DNA from: Cristatella mucedo
Taxonomy: Eukaryota > Bryozoa > Phylactolaemata > Cristatellidae
Assembly: GCA_009760855.2 (NCBI GenBank)
Contig: WPIO01000017.1
Span: 372,001 to 436,000, forward strand
Length of the DNA: 64,000 nt
Reading direction: 5' to 3'
Below, one piece after another: positions 9,936 to 22,429 of this stretch. Under the pieces are notes generated by a model. The model made no database searches. It saw only the letters and a list, made by a program, of their open reading frames with translations, and was not told where the DNA came from. The position numbers and the translations under genes were made by a program. Position 1 is the first letter of the stretch. Each line of letters starts with the position of its first letter.

Positions 9936-11460
9936 CTAAAGATGATTGGAGAGCAATACTGATGATGTTTTAGGTGGTCCGAATATGACTCAATGTAGTG
10001 ACAGTAAGCCACATCCAACATCTGGTGCACAGGGATAGAGCCGGAAACTTGCTGGCGACTGCCCCCACACTGTGGGAAGCAGGCGATCAACAAAGCTCCT
10101 AAGGCCGACCAAACCAACACAGGGTGAAGCCCAAACCACCAAAGGGCGAAACCTCAGATCAGATCAACTATAGAAGAGTGATCCTTTTAGCTACTGTGAA
10201 TCCTCACAGGCCGAGGCACAGTGTCACCCTAAGCTGGACGAATGCAAGACGGTTGGACCGTACGACAGAGAAGACAGTGATGAGAGATATACTGTTAATT
10301 GTTATCCTGCACCTGCAGATGAATCTGTCCTCACTGGCTACGAAAAATAAGCAACAAGACTGATGGACTACTATCTTCACTCCAGCTACACATTTGCTCA
10401 TCAGATATTTGATGCAACTTTTGTCGGTTGTCACTTTGCACTGAGTCGTGCTGCGGACAGCCTGGACCATCAGCGTTGCAGGCTTTACAGTGCAATGGGC
10501 TCTTGAGCTAAGTGCATCGCATATGGTGAACTTGCTAGATGAAAGAATGGTTGGAACATTCTACAGGACAGAGCTGTCAGACGAATAGCCAGAAGACCAA
10601 GTGCCTAGCACGAAAGGTCTGCTGGGATTTATGCGTTCTAGACCAGACGAGTCATCATGTTTCAATGCTAAACACCTAAGATGCCACCGTGACACTGCAA
10701 ACTTGACGTCTTATAACCGAAACTGCTCACATCTAGGAAAGTTAATTAATGCATATAGAATCAGTGCTAGAAGACAGGAGCGTGGGTTGCAGTTTTGGTT
10801 CTTCATGCGATCCTGCTAAGAATGCACACAGGTCACTGCAGAAGTCCACTCAGAAGACGATGACCTGCGTAGATTTTTACCCAGGACACATGGACGTATG
10901 AACTAAAGGGCTCACATCTATGGATTGCCATTGACGGCTCATTCATTTTTCTTGTGAGGTGTAAACATGTTATAAGATTAGAAAATGACGATGGTCAACT
11001 TCGGCCCAAACCGAGCCGAAGCGCTACATGAACGTTGCTACACTCCGACCAAATCAGCTTAACAGAAGCACTGTAAATAATTATCAGCACAATCCTAGCC
11101 TGGCACCTTTACCATAGGCCAAGTGCTCCCCGTGTATGGTGGTAAACTAATGATCCGCTGATTGAATAGCCTTATTTATATAGCTGCAGAAGAGCTGCTG
11201 CAGCTATCATTCCTGCATGCGCTGACGAATACAAAAGTTTACTTCTGCAGGACCCGAACCCACAACCTCAGTATTGAAATGCAAGCACTTTTCAGCCAAC
11301 AAAGCATTAAGAACACATTTGCCAAAAAAAATTCCACATCCTAGGAGTCACACAAAGAAGCAATATAGTATGCAACACGTGTGTCTGCTTGCACCTCGAT
11401 TGGCTAATCAAGCTTCAGTAAAACATCCGGTTTTGCACATGCAAGCACAAAGGCAGGGCC
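9936..11460. other. No gene recognised
   Basis: Intron or intergenic sequence of the minus-strand gene. Short open frames lack splice support or known similarity. Confidence 0.4.
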
Positions 11461-11590
11461 CTGGTTTGGCCGTGGGGTATAGGTGCTTGCCTTTGACGAC
11501 CGAGGTCAGGGCTCGAGCCCTGAAGAACATGTGAAGCACCCGTACTGAGACTGGGTTCTCTTCAGGCATCATACAAATAAAATTATATAT
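11461..11590 (+). mobile_element. SINE-A copy
   Basis: Diverged copy: GGTTTGGCCGTGGGGTATAG head, GGGCTCGAGCCCTGA B-box-like region, TGTGAAGCACCCGTACTGAG tail, ACAAATAAAATTATATA end. Confidence 0.8.
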
Positions 11591-11992
11591 TTATGCCAGC
11601 AGCTCCTGCCTGTGGACTTGCTTGGTTGGGTCAAAGTAGTTCCGTCACCAAAGACGAATGCTGTACCACCTTGCCATTTGACAGAAGTGCGCCATCTTGC
11701 CATGTGAGACAACTGTCCCATCTTGCGGCGTGACGGACTTTCTCGCTTTAATTAGTAGGATATTTAAAAGATGGCCCGAAACAACTCAAGATTACAATGG
11801 AGCCACAGAAACAAAAAACAGCTAACGAGTTGAATGGTAACCAAAGAATCCAAGAACTTTTGAAAACTGTTTTCGCATCACATAAATTCGTTTGGGCAGA
11901 CCGAGCCTTCAAAAATTAAGCCGCAACTTTCTGATGCAAGCCAGCTAATACATCGCATAAATGTACAAACACATGCAGGCGCACGCATTTGG

Positions 11993-12040
<48 letters not shown>

Positions 12041-12912
12041 GCTCACATGCAATCACGTACACACACCCGTATGCTTGGTGATACTACATATTCTCACCAG
12101 ACATGACGTACTTCTGTTCAGGCACTTCGAAAGCACAAAGCAATAGATTTGGTCCTCTTCGAGCAATATGAAAATGCCTTAATATATAATTAGCACAATT
12201 TAAGGACACACGAGTGCATACGTGTTCATCGAATCCTTTTTTAAATTCAGGTACTACCTCACGTGGCTACGCCAGTGCGCATCTACATCACATGCCCGTG
12301 TTCGTGTGCATATTAAGTAGTGTCAAATCGAGCTTGCCCTTCTACCGGAATAAATGGTCTGCTTCATCACTACCAGTGTGTGGAGCCCTGCATCTCGCAT
12401 TAGAAGAAAGACTGGTCGTCAGGTTTTGAAACACGGGCCATGTGGCTGGTGGGAGCGACTCATCATTAAAATATCTGGCACGAAACAAACGCCGACTCCG
12501 AGCCGACAGGCTTTCACAAACATACACACTGGTGCTATATCTTAGGCGGACCAACATAGAAAACCGGCAGCATACGCCCGAGTGAATCTTTTAAAGACTG
12601 CACTTTCGGTTCATAAACTCCAAAAGTCAGGAGTTAGGAGCTTACTCCTGACTGCCATCGCGACATCTTCTCACTCGGTATTGGAAAAAACCCACCCATT
12701 CCTCACTGTCTTTGCTCTACCCGTGTGAATTTTCACCTGCAAGCTGGTGAAAATTCTGTGCTACTAACACTGTGCTCGCAGTCACTAGCCGATCAGCATG
12801 CCTCCATACTATAGTATCGTGAAGTGCCCATAACACGATTTAGTTCTTCTATGCCAAGCTCGGATGCAGCCGGACAGTCGACCTGGCTTCGTCGAGAGCA
12901 AACAGCGAATCC
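11591..12912. other. No gene recognised; contains a CA microsatellite
   Basis: A (CA)n run lies at about 11995-12036. Nothing else is supported. Confidence 0.5.
11995..12036. repeat. (CA)n microsatellite
   Basis: About 20 CA units. Confidence 0.95.
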
Positions 12913-12921
12913 ACAACTCTA

Positions 12922-12956
<35 letters not shown>

Positions 12957-13014
12957 GCTCAGCGTGAATTAATGTGAATTGCAGGACACATCGAGCATCG
13001 ACACCTTGAACGCC
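12913..13014 (+). pseudogene. Truncated 5.8S rRNA copy
   Basis: CAACTCTAAGCGGTGGATCA, CTCGGCTCGTGCGTCGATGA, GTGAATTAATGTGAATTGCA and GGACACATCGAGCATCGACA are 5.8S rRNA. An internal deletion removes most of the GCAGC..AGCTGC hairpin after GATGAAGAGC. Similarity stops after CTTGAACGC, so the 3' third is missing and the downstream sequence is not the expected ITS2/28S. No 18S or 28S is seen nearby. It is therefore an orphan, non-functional copy. GAAGAGC at the hairpin base is a variant I associate with molluscs (recollection). Confidence 0.88.
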
Positions 13015-14699
13015 ATACACAAGTCTTAAACTTCGTTATTATTTGAGACAGTGCGACCGTTTGAATCTCGGTGCTACGGGATGAGGGGAGGTGACTAGGC
13101 TGAGCTCTGTGCACGACGCCAAACATGTAGATCAGGATGAAACTGCTGCCGCCGGACGGAAGAACTGGCTGAACGGCACGCCCAACCACTCGGTCTAGTT
13201 AACACGAGTTTTACGGAACTGATCACTCAGAGCGCCGTGTATAGAAACGAGTCGACATGCGGGCAAGGCGGTCGCGCTGTACCACACGAAACACAGCAGA
13301 CCGAAGTGTATGGCAATGCACCAGGTCTTCGCCGTCGAACACCAATAGGCAGTGCGGCGGGGAGTGAGAAATTTACGCAGCCAGTCGCCGAGCGAAATCC
13401 GCAAGTGACCAATGCCACACACAGTCAGTGTAGGAGACGCACGGTGCCGACTACGTACTACCCTAACGCACGAGAGTTCGGAAAAAGCCACGACATCACC
13501 CCAAAAGCCAGTAAACTCGCAACAACAGCGAATTAACTGCAATGAACGTAGAGCCGCCTAGTCGGGGCGTTCCAACGACACAGCTGGAGACAGCAGTAAC
13601 GCGGGCAACTGGCCTGCGAGGAAACCCGGCCGCGGGCTGTAAGCGCGCGCACACGCGACAAAAGCGTGGATGGCAAGCAGGAGGTCAAAAGTGGTACGGC
13701 ATTTTATTACGCGAAACTCAGGCAGCTGCTCGGCAACTCCCGCGTAAACTATCCAAGCACCGACTAGGTTCACGCGGGTCAAGCTAAGTAACTCGTTAGT
13801 AGATGCGTAATAACCAATGGATCGGATATACACGCCATACGAACGATCTCACCAGCTACGCATTTTTCGTCAGCGGTTTCGCGGTAATCGTACGCTTACT
13901 TCCGATTAATACGTAACGTCCACGTCAAAGAGCAGCTTACGCGTCACGGAGGTGAGGCCTTGAAAATGGTGTGCATATGTGTGACGTGTGCCCATCCGCT
14001 GGTCTGCTGCCATTATAGGCCATGTCAACACAAGATTTCTGGCGGCTCCATAGAGTGTATATCCGGCGAAAGATGTTTTAAATTAAGTTGTGCACAAAAC
14101 TATATCTCGCACGCTGGTCGGAAAATTTCAACACAAAATGCTACGTACAAAGGGCGATATATATTACTCCGCCGATAGGGTGGAAGGGTGTGAGGCCGCC
14201 GGATGTCACCCCCTCCTGAGGGACCTCGGATTTCCTGGTGCACGTTGTGCGGTACCCCGAGCGCAAGCGCCGTCAACTGACGATCAAGCGGCGTCCGAAT
14301 CGGGAGCAGACGCATATTTGCTCCCGTGGGGCTATCGTTTGCTTCCCAGCGGTTTAGCATCCGTTTGCCTGGCGGGCGTTGTCAGCACACAGTATGTCGG
14401 CATGGTCGCTACGCTGCCGTTTCTTACCAGACCGGCAACAGGGAGTCGGTCGGAAGGCTGTCATCTAGCACTCGTTCATCCTGAGTATTTTGCGCTGGCT
14501 CCGCGATCTAAATCAGAGTCCCTCCAACGTGCAGCTAGGTCCCGAGGCACGAATAATTGACTGCCCCCATGGTTTTGAGCTCTATGGCGATGCTTTGATA
14601 AGTGCACTACGATCAAGTTGGTCGATGTCCTTTTTGTTTTTACATCCCAAAGCAATTCCTGCAGGTCGGCGTGTGTGAGCCATGAACACCTACAATTGG
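13015..14699. other. CpG-rich region without a recognised gene
   Basis: GC- and CpG-rich from about 13200 to 14550. Several 80-150-codon open frames overlap on both strands, none with recognisable similarity. Whether any of it is degraded rDNA spacer linked to the 5.8S fragment is unknown. Confidence 0.4.
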
Positions 14700-15590
14700 T
14701 TCAAACTCTTTTTGCTGGGCTTGTCGGTAGTTAACGTTGCAACTGCCTCATAAATCACTTTCTCTCACCGACTTTCGCTCCCCATCGAGCGATGGACATA
14801 TCGGCTTTCAAATCATGTCACTCACGTTTAGGCCTCTTAATTGTCTTGCACCGGTTCACCTATCCGATACCTACTCTTAGGGGTTCCCTTATGTCGTACT
14901 GCCAGTTCTTCTGCACTCGGGCCGTCTAGCTGTGTGGCCAACCTCTAACCTTCGAAGCATATGCAAAGGACCGCGCCTTCTGCTCGTGTGCTCCAGAATC
15001 GCCTCTGACTTGCTACTGAATGACTCGACATCCATCACTCGACGTGCCCTCCGAAAGGAAACTCAGAAGACCATCTGAGCCTCGATGTGTTTGCCATGCT
15101 CGTATGAATTCTCTCCTATGTACTACGTGTGGAGAAATAGTGTTTGCTATCACCAATCAGTTGGCATGCTTCGTTTCCATCTTATGTAAAGTGCATAAGA
15201 GATTTATATCTCTGAGCGGGAGTCCACCATTCGTACAACCGGCTATTCTGACTCGAATTGTTTAGCCATACCTCGGACGAACCTCAAAATCGTTGTAGAC
15301 CGTGCCTTTAGTTCGCATGCTACTAAATCCTGGAACTCACTACCGAAACACGTCACAACGTCCCCTGACATGATGACATTTAAAAACCAGCTCAAAACGC
15401 TCCTGCTTATTACAGCACTTGGCGGGTCTTTGGGATTCGTCCTTCGAGTGCATGTACCTGCTTACACTGTGCCCTGCTGCTTGCAGATGTTACCACCAGT
15501 CATTTATCAATGCTACGCAGCATATGTGAAGTGCATAGAAATAGATTCAGTTCTCTGAGGGTGCTATTCAAATGTATTATTATTAGTAGT
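14700..15590 (+). mobile_element. Degenerate LINE family 1-like copy
   Basis: Contains corrupted PRTNLKIVVDRAFSSHATKS-type and SWNSLPKHVTTSPDMMTFKN-type segments. Ends with GTGAAGTGCATAGAAATAGA, GGGTGCTATTC and ATT repeats. A second tail lies internally at about 15185-15225. Confidence 0.75.
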
Positions 15591-16690
15591 TTGTCAAAAA
15601 GTTTAATAATATTTGTATTGCAGTAATTTAATGGTTAGTGCTTTGAAATTTGGTGTGCTGCCCTAGGAATAGCCAGTCAAAATGTATTTAGAAAGAGATT
15701 CAATCGACCTTTTGTTAGGAGGCAGCCGTTGGGTTAATCTATGGCAACTCGCCGTTGTGGCAAGTGGGTGCTGTGTCAAATGTCCTTGCTCCTAGATTAC
15801 AGCCGTAAGAATCTGAACTGGCATTCTATGGCCTAAGTCTTGCTTTTTGCGCGACTAGAAAATATCCTGATTCCAAATCTCGGTATTGGAGTGCCATCAA
15901 CCAGCTGCTCCACCTGAACTTAAAGGAAACTGTAACTGAACTTAAAGGAAACGTGTAACAAGAAATTTTACAGTTTGCCATTGCTGTTATCTGCTACCTG
16001 CTGAGGGTACATGCCTGGTTTCAGGCTGACGTCGCATACCCGATTGCAAGCGTTGCTAAATAAGGTTTGCAACCAGTCGGTTTGTGCCACCGTCCAAGAG
16101 AGTTGAGCGCAAACCCATATTTACTGCAGCCCTGTCCAATAAGACGCCAGTGCAACCTAACTCGGTCGATCACAGGCCTTGAGCTTTGTAGGTAAGTCGT
16201 GCAAGGCAATGTAAAGCCAAGCTCTAGTTGAAGTTCGGGATAGGTGTGTGCTTCTTGTATTAAAGCAAGCTCTTACCACTAAACATAGGTCTTGACAATT
16301 TTCAGGCTAGTCTCTTGGGACCCGAGTTTCCGAAAACAAACCCTGCCCTAGTTAGCAGCAGCCACCACCTCGGGCCAGTGAAGAAGGGGTGTGATAACAG
16401 GTCGCCTTGCTAACATTTACGTTCAGCTAAATGCATTCTGTGTTACCTTGCAAGGCTCTGCTTCTTGGCAAATAGTTATGTGATCCTAATGTATTCCTGT
16501 GAGTTTCAGGATGTGAGTTAGTTTCTAAAAATCGCTTGCATGAATGTCATGATTGCACGCTGACTTAATCGAAAAAAGCACCGTGCTGAGGATTGAGCTA
16601 CTAGAGCAACCTACAGGTCGTTGCTTACCGACCATCAACAACTACAGCAGTTTTATCACAGATCACACACCAGCTGTTAAGTACTAACAA
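15591..16690. other. No gene recognised
   Basis: AT-rich sequence with a short direct repeat near 15920-15950 (GAACTTAAAGGAAACTGTAA and a variant). No open frame of note. Confidence 0.45.
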
Positions 16691-16699
16691 TTATACATT

Positions 16700-17960
16700 T
16701 GTATTTGCACCCTCAAGAGAACTAAAATCTCTTTCAAAGCTCTGCACAGATGCTGTTAAGAAAGCATCACCGAATGATTTGTGGTAGCATTCGCAATTCT
16801 GTCATCATTCGTGACATTGTTAGATGTGACATGCACAGGGTCAACATGTAGATGTGGTTAGTTACAGCAGGCACAGTATCGGCACACACAAGCACACAAC
16901 GGACGAATCGAAAAGACCCATTAAATTCTGTAATAAACGGGTTTTTTGAGCTTTTTAAATGTCATGTCTGAGGATCTCGTGTTGTCAGAGGATGTCATGA
17001 CGTCAGTCGGGACAGAATTCCAGGCTTTGGGAGCATAAGGACTAAAGGCATGGTCTTCAAAGGTTTTGAGGTTCATACTAGGGATGGTTACACGATTTGA
17101 GTCAGAATAGGGGTGGTACGATGCTTGGCCTGATGGTGTGGTAGTTAAGATATGTAGGCTAGAACCAGAGAATGAAGGGACCTAAGCGTAAGTGACAGAG
17201 CCCTGAAGTCGATGCACTGCTTGGTTGGGAGCCAGTGCAAGTCGGCAAGGAGTGGTGTGATGCAACTGCAACGCTCACGACAGACAAGCCTAGCAGAGGA
17301 GTTACACACCAGCTGCAAGCACCTGATTTCACAGGCCGGTAGACCAGTAAAACGGTGAGTTACATAAGTCGAGATAGAATGTTACAAATGCATGAACCAA
17401 TTTGGATTTAGTATCCCTGTCTAAGCAAGCCCGAATGTTGGAAGTGTTATGCAGCTGAAAGTAGGCAGACTTGACTGTGGAGCCGATGTTGTCATCTAAA
17501 TTAGAAAATCACACCTGAGTTACATGCAGATGCAACAGGAGATATGCAGGCTGAGCCGATTTTGAGTGATACTCTTTCCAGTTTCTGTCACACTTGGTTT
17601 GCCCATAACTAGTAAGTTGGTTTGTTATTTAATCTGAGAAAGTTTGCTGCCATACATGTGCGGATGTTAGCAATACACACAGCAAGCGTATGTGGAAAAT
17701 TTGACATGCTGGAGGGTTTGGAGAGATCAAAAGGTACAAGTGAGTGTCATCTGCATAGAAGTAAAAGCCTAGATTGTGCTTGGCTATCATATCGGTAAGA
17801 GGGAGAGTACAAACTATGTAAAGAAGCAGACCGAGCACAGAGCCCTGAGGTACCCTGTACTTCAGTAACTTCTTTGATGACCTTCGTTCCATTACATCAA
17901 TACTCTGGAATCTCCCACTGAGTAAGGATCTAAACAATTGTAGTGCAGATTTTACTTTTT
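16700..17960 (-). mobile_element. LINE family 1 relative, degenerate RT and tail
   Basis: Reverse-strand copy. The tail complement (GCACCCTCAAGAGAACTAAA) is at the left. Within 17629-17960 are RVPQGSVLG (RT motif B), LPLTDMIAKHNLGFYFYADD and THLYLL (motif C). Multiple stops and frameshifts. It contains a perfect TGACGTCA at 16998-17005 by chance. Confidence 0.85.
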
Positions 17961-17964
17961 CAAA

Positions 17965-18185
17965 GTGCCAATAATAATAATAATAATGCATTTGACCAGA
18001 ATTCAATCTCTTTTGTAGAGAACCCAATCTATTTCTAGGTACTTTACATATGCTGCAAAGGAAGCACGATCGAATGGTTAGTGGTAGCATTCTCAATAAA
18101 CAACAGGAATACCATGGTTAGGGGTGACATGCACACGGTCAGCATGCTAGTGTGGTTAGTGGCAGTATGCACAGTGACTTCGACA
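17965..18185 (-). mobile_element. LINE family 1, 3' tail only
   Basis: Begins with AATAATAATAATAATGCATT (complement of the ATT tail) and continues through the complement of the 3' hairpin and the GTCACCCCTAACCAT segment. It abuts the previous copy. Confidence 0.8.
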
Positions 18186-19677
18186 CCTTAGTTCACGATC
18201 ATTAGTTTGGGGTGGAGATTACTGACAATCTGGAAGCAGCCAACCAATCCACATCATATTGTTGGCTTGGCAACTATAAAACCGTCTGATCAACTCCACT
18301 TACATGTCCTTGTCACCTCGTAGTGCTTGGAGCACAGGCCGGTTTGCCAGAACATGCAAGGCACACATGTGCCTGCATTCTGGATGCATTAGTGTGACGA
18401 TAAATACAAAAAGAGCTAACTGTTCGAGTGCTCATTGCAAGCATATGCATTCGACCGCAATACATTCTTCAGTTGGAGTCCCCAGACCGAATCACTCTGA
18501 TGGGTATCAGTAACACTTACGATATGGGGACAAGGTGTAGTCACCTCTTCTCTGCGCAAGCATTGAGCAAAGGTGGCCTGCTGATGCATGCCATCCCACC
18601 AGTAACTAGTGCCGTGCGGTAGGCTGCTCATAAAGTCGATTCTCTCTTCTCTTTCTGTACAGCCATGTGCTGCCATGGCATGTAATACCAAGCCCATTTT
18701 AAGTAGAGCATATCTGCAATGTCTTGTGTCTAGGGAGGCGCATCAGTCGATGGTCAATGGCCGAACGTGCTGCCATAGAGGCGTGAAGCAGGCGGTCACC
18801 AGATTGGCAGAGATGGCTGCACACGGGTTTGGCTGAGGGCTAAAAATGGCAGCCTAGGACTGACCCCTTGGTCAAGGCATGGAATGGGTATTCAACGAAA
18901 GCCGAGAAAGTGTAGCCAGACAGTGGCCATGCGTGATATGAAAGCGAACCGGCAGCTAAAAAACGGAGGCCTGCCATGGACTTGCGTTTGTGCTTCCGCT
19001 CGTGGAACATGGTTTAATGCACCATATCAGCAGTGGACGTCAACAAATAAAAAACGCGTCGGCAAGTACAGGCGTACCTGCTGGAGCCAATATAAAATTG
19101 TGAAATTGCCACCATAGTTACTGCAAGCTGATGCAAAGTCGACTAGGTTAGCAATACCAAAAACAACAACACTCGAGATGTTCGGTCCATACACAACCGA
19201 AAAAGCATGCGCATTTCGGCGAGCGGCAGTGCTCAACGATGATCTTCTTTACATGATGCTCGCCTGCAACTGTGATGTGGTCCCATCGCTCTGCGGCTGT
19301 AAAACTTGGAGCTCCATCGAGCAAGTAGTCCACTGACTTGGGCTCGGACTGGCCGACTGGCACGCTAGCATTATAGCAACTGGCTGACTCAAACCCGCAG
19401 CAGACGGCTCCACCAGCCGAGTTGTTCACACTTAAGTTGAAACACGGCTAGCGGAGGGCCAGCCATCCAAGGAGTACCTTCCTATGGAATCTCTCATCAA
19501 TCGAAGGTCGCCTCGACAGATTTCAGTCGGCTCCACTCGCTGCCCGTTGTATGGCTTCACCGGATTTAGGAATGTTCGATGGCAAGGGCGGCCGCCACCA
19601 CGAACGAAGGACGCCAGGAGACCAGACCGCTCGTAGCCGAGCCACACACAGATCAGCCACCCGCCAAGCATATGAGG
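18186..19677. other. No gene recognised
   Basis: Mixed-composition sequence. Overlapping short frames without known domains. Confidence 0.4.
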
Positions 19678-19851
19678 CTACGCGAATCTAGTCCGTCGGC
19701 GAGCGTAGCATCCGATGCTTGCGCAGAGGAAGACAATCCCTAGGATGACTCCGAGCACGAGAGCTAAGGCGTCTCCGCCGTCGAACGCGGAGACTGGAGG
19801 CGATAGCACGACTACGATAAAAATAGCTGGCAGCCAAGTGTAGGCGGCCAT
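19678..19851 (-). CDS. Small signal-peptide/membrane-anchor protein, 57 aa
   Basis: ATG at 19851-19849 has a good context (CATCATGG) and the frame ends at TAG 19680-19678. Residues 1-22 (MAAYTWLPAIFIVVVLSPPV + SA) look like a classic signal peptide with cleavage after SA. A five-residue FDGGD ectodomain follows. Next is a membrane segment, ALALVLGVILGIVFLCASIG at about 28-47, then CYARRRTRFA, a basic stop-transfer tail. The layout (signal, tiny acidic ectodomain, helix, RRR) predicts a type I micro-membrane protein. The Cys-containing juxtamembrane CYARRR loosely recalls CYYR1/Shisa-like proteins, but homology is not established. It could be one exon of a longer gene; I see no donor before the stop. 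Confidence 0.5.
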   Translation of the reverse strand: MAAYTWLPAIFIVVVLSPPVSAFDGGDALALVLGVILGIVFLCASIGCYARRRTRFA

Positions 19852-20304
19852 GATGTACTATTTCTATGCAGGTCAAGGCATCATCATCCACCCCCCTCAA
19901 TTAGGTGGCTGGCATTCTCGCCTGTGGCAATTCTGTCGCTGTTTCCTTACGTACAGTCATACCAAAGCACCGCGGAACCATTTTTCAGGGAGTTTACGAA
20001 ATGACCCAGTGTTGGTTTGCTGACTGAAGCCAAGAGGTGAAGCTAAGGAGAGCTAAGTAAGCTAAGGAGAGCTAAGTAAGCTGCGGAGGCTAAGTAGTCG
20101 AGTCGCTTTGTGCAGACGTGGCGACGTGTTCGCCCGTCTGACTGCTGTAGCATCTTCGAGAAATAGTTGACCCTTCGAACGCGTTCCTTGGTTATTTTAT
20201 GCTTTCATGCTCCGACGTATGTGCAGCACGTCAATTTCGTAGCTGGTTTGTCACGCATCTGCGATGGCTCTTTAAGTTCGGCCCACTGTTATGGTTTATC
20301 TGAC
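19852..20304. other. Upstream of the small membrane ORF; tandem repeat
   Basis: A 19-bp tandem repeat lies at 20041-20078. No gene seen. Confidence 0.5.
20041..20099. repeat. 19-bp tandem repeat, about 2.5 copies
   Basis: AGCTAAGGAGAGCTAAGTA twice exactly (20041-20059 and 20060-20078), then a degenerate partial third unit. Confidence 0.9.
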
Positions 20305-20333
20305 ATACATATATATATATACATATATACACT

Positions 20334-20377
<44 letters not shown>

Positions 20378-20390
20378 CGTGCGTGTGTGT
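20305..20390. repeat. (TA)n(TG)n compound microsatellite
   Basis: TATA run passing into a GT run with GC variants at the end. Confidence 0.95.
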
Positions 20391-20985
20391 CATAGAAGCA
20401 CATCCGTGAGCTGAAACCGCATCGGCGTCAGCTGCCTGGAAAGGGGCGGCTACGTGTGGTATCTCATCGAGTCTTCTGTGGTCGAAGCCACCCTTCGCCC
20501 TGATCGCCGAAAAAAAGCGGCTGCAAAAATTGAAAGTAAGCGCAGAAAACAAACAAGACAGAGGCCCGCAGGTCGCCTGGGAATGGGTCTGCCGTAGCTG
20601 CTCGAAGGCATCGAGCGCTGGAGGCTGGCGTTCGTTGCGTCAGCGGTCCTTGTCCGAGATCGTGGTCGGTGTCAGGTGCGTTGGAGGCCGGCCTGTCGGC
20701 GTGGTCTTTGTCCGAGAGCCGCAAGTCGCTGAAGGCGAATAAGCCATCGAGGTGCTTTGCAAATAGAAAGGGGCTTGCTTTCAAAGAGCCGTTCACGGTG
20801 GCAACGCCACAGTTTGGGCTGAGGGGGGGGCATGTGCATTTTCGGGCCTTGCGACTAAAGTTTGCAAGGTAAGAACAGAACTGACCATTGCCCTAGTTCT
20901 GCAGGGAGGGGCCCGTGCGACAGCCCAAGCGGTCTACAAGTGATAGCTGATTCTATGGGCCCGAATCACTTTGGGCCCGAATCAC
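20391..20985. other. GC-rich sequence, no gene recognised
   Basis: Overlapping open frames on both strands (20464-20796 minus, 20530-20742 plus) show no known domain. Confidence 0.4.
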
Positions 20986-20989
20986 TGTT

Positions 20990-22110
20990 CCCAGAGGCTC
21001 AGTAGAAATGGAGAATAGCGAGAACCGAGGACGAACCCTTGTGGAACTCTGCAGTTGACTGGTCTTGTGAATGAGATCTAACCCCTACACGACATGGATT
21101 AAGCACGATCGGCAAGTGCGACTTGAACCTCGTCAGTGCCTCATGTGCCAGGCCGATCGCTGTTCTCAATCGTTAACGAAGGATATCGTGATCAATAGTG
21201 TCAAACACAGGTAGATAGAGCAGGGCAAGGCAATGACAACAGTTATCATCGTTGTATGGGACGTTGTTAGTTAAACGGAGAAGAGCAGTTTTAGTGAAGT
21301 GGTGTCGCTTGAATCTCCAATGATATTTATCTAAAAATGTCTTATTTCCAATGTGTGCCACAAACTGCTTAGCAACAGTTTTTCTAAAAATTTGACAAAA
21401 ATGAAAGAAGAAAAATGGACGATTGTTTGATAGAATCTCTGAATCAAATCCAATCTTTTTAAGTGTTGCTAGAACGATTTTAAGGACTTGAAAACCACCC
21501 ATTACGCAGAGAAGCATTAAAAACCTGAGTTATGGCTGGTGTAAGTTTGCCTGCCAGTGAAGACCACAGAGGGGATAGTATAGGGTCTTCAGGAGATGAG
21601 CTCATTTTTAGTAGATTTTATCAAAGTAGCCGTTTCAGACGTAAAAACCTCAGAAAATCTCTTAAGAAAAGTTACAAGTTGCAGCTGAACACCTGCTTTA
21701 GTCGAAGGGGGTTATGGGGGCACGAATACGTGCAATTTCTTTGACGAGGAAGGCTGAAAATGGCACCGAGCCTTTAGTGTCCGTGGAGTGAGACCTCTCA
21801 GAGTGGGTGAGCAAATTGTTCAGTCTTATAAATTTGTTTTGTCTGACAGGCAGGACTTCAATCTTCGACTGAAAAAGGAAGCACTGGGTTTTGCAAAGCT
21901 TCCGGATGTAGAAACAGAGTAAGTCCGTGAGATTGGCTTGACGTTCGGCAGACCCAGACTTCTTAAAGCTACATTCAAGTGTTTGGATTAACGCAGTGCA
22001 TCTTATGAAGTTATAAGCCTGGCGTGCCAGAGGTCGCTCGTTCAGCTCTACAAGAGCTGCACTGCATTTTTTCTAGTTCCAGGATATCCTTGCTAGGAAA
22101 TATAGTTTCA
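20990..22110 (-). mobile_element. Degenerate LINE reverse transcriptase
   Basis: Minus-strand frame 21517-21173 reads SNNRPFFFFHFCQIFRKTVA ... TKTALLRLTNNV ... PVFDTIDHDILR. This corresponds to the NYRPV...[14 protein letters not shown] and [11 protein letters not shown] motifs of the 43.5-kb copy. Many stops. The 5' part toward 22100 is too decayed to define. Confidence 0.8.
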
Positions 22111-22179
22111 AAAATATGAATCCTAAATATGTCACATCATTTATCACATATTATACGCATAATATGTTATCGAAACATT

Positions 22180-22425
22180 AAGTCGGTCTCTGTGATTCGT
22201 TCTTTGTGTGCTTATGCGTGCTGGCACTGTTGCATGCTGCCACCAAACTTGCATGCTGACCCTGTGCATGTCACACCTAACCATTTTGTTCGCGTTGTTA
22301 ATCAAGCATGATACTCTAATCATTCGATTGTGCTTCTGTTGCAGCAACTGTAAAGTGCCTGGAAAGAGATCGAGTTCTCTGAGGGTGCTATATCAAATGC
22401 ATTATTATTATTATTATTATTATAT
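22180..22425 (+). mobile_element. LINE family 1, 3' tail
   Basis: Starts near GTCTCTGTGATTCGTTCTTT. Has the GTGCATGTCACACCTAACCA segment, the AAAGTGCCTGGAAAGAGATC ... GAGGGTGCTATATC hairpin and an ATT repeat at about 22401-22421. Confidence 0.85.
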
Positions 22426-22429
22426 GCTC

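Noticed and set aside
14090..14560. 156-codon open frame in the CpG-rich region
   Set aside because: No recognisable domain; competing frames on the other strand; composition fits non-coding GC-rich sequence.
16998..17005. Another perfect TGACGTCA
   Set aside because: Falls in a decayed LINE copy where a one-base change from the family sequence creates it; treated as chance.
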